Below, one piece after another: positions 5,416 to 7,652 of a stretch of DNA of 7,652 bases. Position numbers and translations under genes: made by a program. The notes beneath the pieces were generated by a model. It saw only the letters and a list, made by a program, of their open reading frames with translations. It was not told the origin of the DNA and did no database searches. Source of the stretch: Acidimicrobiaceae bacterium (GTDB lineage: Bacteria; Actinomycetota; Acidimicrobiia; Acidimicrobiales; Ilumatobacteraceae); NCBI GenBank assembly GCA_003154135.1, contig PMCN01000034.1, positions 1 through 7,652 on the forward strand, given 5' to 3'. Numbering within the stretch: position 1 is the stretch's first letter; every line of letters starts with the position of its first letter.

Positions 5416-6562
5416 GATCGAGCGCCTGCGCGAGATCGGCCACCAGATCGGCGGCGAGCTCGATGCCCACACTGAGCCGCACCAGGTTGTCGGGCACCTC
5501 CAGCGGTGAGCCGGCGGCCGACGCGTGGGTCATCTGGCCGGGGTGCTCGATGAGGCTCTCGACTGCGCCCAGCGACTCGCCGAGCGTGAACAGCTCGGTA
5601 CCGGCGGCCACGCGCAACGCAGCGTCGCGGCCGGCCCGCAGGGTGAAGCTGACCATGCCGCCGAAGTCGCGCATCTGCTTGGTCGCCGCGGCGTGGCCCG
5701 GATGGTCGGGCAACTGCGGGTACAGCACGCGCTCGACGGCCGGATGCCCGACGAGGAGATCGACGACGGCGCGTGCGTTCGCGCAGTGGCGCTCCATGCG
5801 CACGGCGAGGGTCTTCACGCCCCGCAGCGTGAGGTAGCAGTCGAACGGTGCAGGCACGGCACCGGCGGCGTTCTGCGTGAAGCGCAGCCGTTGCGCGATG
5901 CCGTCGTCGTCGAGTGCGACAAAGCCGCCCACCACGTCGCTGTGGCCGCCGAGGTACTTGGTGGCCGAATGCACCACCACGTCGGCACCGAGCGAGAGCG
6001 GTTGCTGCAGGAACGGCGTGGCGAAGGTGTTGTCGACGCACACGATGGCGCCGCGCTCGTGAGCGATGGCGCAGATGGCCTCGATGTCGAAGCAGCGCAG
6101 CAACGGATTGGTGGGAGTCTCGAGCCACACCAGCCGGGTGTCGTCGGGCCAGTCGCGTGCGAGCGCGTCGAGGTCGAGCAGGTCGACCGCGCTCCACGCC
6201 AACTGCGTGTGCACCTTGCTGATGAGTCGGAACGTGCCGCCGTACGCGTCGTTGCCCAGCAGCACGCGCTGTCCGGCGGCCAGCAACCGCAGCACGTTGT
6301 CCTCGGCGGCGAGGCCGCTGGCGAAGGCGAGGCCGTGGCGGGCGCCCTCGAGCGCGGCCACCTGGGTCTCGTACGCGGTGCGCGTGGGGTTGCCACTGCG
6401 GCTGTACTCGTAGCCGCGGTGCCGACCCACCTGCTCCTGCGCGAACGTGGTGCTCAGGCTGATCGGTGTGACCACCGCACCGGTGGTGGGGTCGGGCGCC
6501 TGCCCGGAGTGGATGGCCCTGGTCTCGAACCCCCACTGCGTGTGCTCTTCGAGCTCACCCAT
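5408..6562 (-). CDS. metB: Cystathionine gamma-synthase / gamma-lyase (PLP-dependent)
   Basis: The 384-residue product belongs to the Cys/Met metabolism PLP enzyme family and has its usual length. Family marks in order: FETRAIHSGQAPDPTTGAVVTPI near the N-terminus (12-34), YEYSRSGNPTR at 51-61 (Tyr and Arg from here contact the neighbouring subunit's cofactor), ASGLAAE at 81-87, YGGT at 107-110 (Tyr stacks on PLP), DNTFATP at 177-183 (Asp binds the pyridine nitrogen) and SATKYLGGHSDV at 199-210, with K202 as the PLP Schiff-base lysine. Gamma-synthase joins O-acyl-homoserine and cysteine; gamma-lyase cleaves cystathionine to cysteine. The two cannot be separated by eye, and the cystathionine beta-synthase gene immediately upstream favours a role in making cysteine from homocysteine. 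ATG 6562 has a GAGG (6575-6572) nine bases upstream and overlaps the preceding stop by 8 nt. The enzyme is cytoplasmic. Confidence 0.93.
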   Translation of the reverse strand: MGELEEHTQWGFETRAIHSGQAPDPTTGAVVTPISLSTTFAQEQVGRHRGYEYSRSGNPTRTAYETQVAALEGARHGLAFASGLAAEDNVLRLLAAGQRVLLGNDAYGGTFRLISKVHTQLAWSAVDLLDLDALARDWPDDTRLVWLETPTNPLLRCFDIEAICAIAHERGAIVCVDNTFATPFLQQPLSLGADVVVHSATKYLGGHSDVVGGFVALDDDGIAQRLRFTQNAAGAVPAPFDCYLTLRGVKTLAVRMERHCANARAVVDLLVGHPAVERVLYPQLPDHPGHAAATKQMRDFGGMVSFTLRAGRDAALRVAAGTELFTLGESLGAVESLIEHPGQMTHASAAGSPLEVPDNLVRLSVGIELAADLVADLAQALDHV

Positions 6563-7652
6563 GGTTCACCGCCTCGAAGTAGGTGAGCACGTCGGTGCGT
6601 GTGAGCACGCTGAGCGGGCGGCCACCCGACAGCACCAGCAGCGCCGGAGCACCGTCGAGCATCTCGACCGCCTTCGACACCTTCTGGCCGACGCCGATGG
6701 TGGGCAGCTTGGGACCCATCACCGAGTGCACCGGCCGCGACATCGCTTCCGGGTCGCGGTAGACGACCTCCATGAGGTCGAGCTCGTCGACCGCGCCCGA
6801 CACCTCGGCGGCCGCGAACGGCGGCGTGTTCTTGCACACCGGCAGCTGGCTGATGCCGTTGGCGCGCATCACGTCGATGGCCTCGCGCACCGTGTGCGAC
6901 GGGTTGACGTAGAGCAGCGACGGCGTGTCGCCCCGGGTGGAGAGCACGGCGGCGATGCACTCGTCGCACTCGCGCAGGAAGCCGTAGTTGGCCATCCAGG
7001 CATCGTCGAAGACGCGCGACAGGTAGCCGCGCCCGGAGTCGGGGTTGAGCACCACCACGATGTCGTCGGGACCCGCGTCCTTCGCCACCTTGATGGCAGC
7101 GGCGACGGCCATGCCGCCGGACCCGCCGATGAGGATGCCCTCCTCGCGGCTCACCTCGCGTGCGGTGAGGAAGCTCTGCTCGTCGCTGATCGGGATGACG
7201 TCGTCGTACAGCTCCGGCGCCCATGCAGCGGGGTAGAAGTCCTCGCCCACTCCCTCGACGAGGTAGGGGCGTCCCGACCCGCCGCTGAAGACCGACGCGT
7301 CGGGGTCGCCGGCGACGATCTTGATGTCGGGGTTCTTCGACTTCAGGTAGCGGGCGGTGCCGGTGATGGTGCCGCACGTACCGGCACCGGCGACGAAGTG
7401 CGTGATGCGGCCACCGGTCTGCGCCCACAGCTCGGGACCGGTGGTCTTCTCGTGCGCGAGCGGGTTGTTGGGGTTCGCGTACTGGTTGGGCCGGAACGCG
7501 TTGCGCTCCTTCGTGAGCCGCTCGGCCACCGAGTAGTAGCTCAACGGGTCGTCGGGCTGCACTGCGACCGGGCACACCACCACCTCGGCGCCGTACGCAC
7601 GCAGCAGGCTCACCTTCTCGGGCGCCACCTTGTCGGTCATCACGAACACGCA
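6555..7652 (-). CDS. cbs: Cystathionine beta-synthase with C-terminal CBS domain pair, 5' end missing
   Basis: The last 365 residues are present; the gene enters from the right edge, and by comparison with actinobacterial relatives of about 460 residues roughly 95-100 N-terminal residues, including the PLP-binding lysine, are outside. The enzyme condenses homocysteine and serine to cystathionine in the cytoplasm. Visible marks, numbered from the first residue in the window: VFVMTDKVAPEKVSLLRAYG (2-21), NQYANPNNPLAHEKTTGPE (56-74), the phosphate-binding loop GTCGTITG (91-98), GRPYLVEGVGEDFYP (127-141), GILIGGSGGMAVAAA (172-186) and PDSGRGYLSRVFDDAW (204-219). Residues about 240-300 and 305-362 form a pair of CBS domains, the regulatory module that binds adenosyl ligands in many relatives; whether it does so here is unknown. 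The phosphate loop has Cys where Gly is usual (C93). The stop overlaps the start of the next gene by 8 nt. Confidence 0.94.
   Translation of the reverse strand, partial: CVFVMTDKVAPEKVSLLRAYGAEVVVCPVAVQPDDPLSYYSVAERLTKERNAFRPNQYANPNNPLAHEKTTGPELWAQTGGRITHFVAGAGTCGTITGTARYLKSKNPDIKIVAGDPDASVFSGGSGRPYLVEGVGEDFYPAAWAPELYDDVIPISDEQSFLTAREVSREEGILIGGSGGMAVAAAIKVAKDAGPDDIVVVLNPDSGRGYLSRVFDDAWMANYGFLRECDECIAAVLSTRGDTPSLLYVNPSHTVREAIDVMRANGISQLPVCKNTPPFAAAEVSGAVDELDLMEVVYRDPEAMSRPVHSVMGPKLPTIGVGQKVSKAVEMLDGAPALLVLSGGRPLSVLTRTDVLTYFEAVNHG

Noticed and set aside
4470..6536. Minus-strand open frame of 688 codons under the gamma-synthase and VOC genes
   Set aside because: It is in another frame of the same strand as two clearly recognised enzymes and is dominated by Arg, Ala and Pro with no motifs.

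Overview
This is a high-GC window (by eye close to 70 % G+C) from what looks like an actinobacterium. The evidence is GTG starts, tightly packed genes with short overlaps, a cystathionine beta-synthase that closely resembles the mycobacterial one as I remember it, an ECF sigma factor overlapping a membrane protein gene, and a Thr-rich-linker lipoprotein. An Acidimicrobiia-type genome would fit, but the window alone cannot fix the lineage.

Layout. (1) From 389 down to 1 on the minus strand is the 5' part of a pyruvate-kinase-like protein. (2) The divergent gap 390-525 holds a short repeat cluster and a perfect 17-bp-arm hairpin. (3) On the plus strand follow a flavin amine oxidase-type enzyme (526-1791), an ECF-type sigma factor (1844-2347), and a membrane-anchored protein overlapping it by 4 nt (2344-3591). 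The last is the likely regulatory partner of the sigma factor and has a duplicated extracytoplasmic region. (4) A secreted lipoprotein with two carboxypeptidase-regulatory-like beta-sandwich modules lies at 3706-4584. (5) From the right edge leftwards on the minus strand runs an operon: cystathionine beta-synthase (7652-6555, 5' end outside), a cystathionine gamma-synthase/lyase (6562-5408), and a two-domain VOC/glyoxalase-like protein (5415-4651). Both junctions in this operon are 8-nt ATG/TGA overlaps.

How the genes work together. The operon encodes the two transsulfuration enzymes that interconvert homocysteine and cysteine through cystathionine, followed by a VOC protein of unknown substrate. 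The sigma factor and its overlapping membrane protein form a candidate envelope-signalling pair. The amine oxidase and the lipoprotein have no demonstrable functional tie to their neighbours.

The least expected structure is not a gene. A 47-bp near-palindrome occurs three times (1778-1824, 3602-3648, 4605-4651), in the same orientation and identical at 43 of 47 positions. Each copy sits at the 3' end of a gene. One copy supplies the last codons and stop of the amine oxidase, and another touches the stop codon of the convergent VOC gene. It looks like a dispersed palindromic repeat family that may act as a transcription terminator. No CRISPR array, tRNA, rRNA or insertion sequence was seen.
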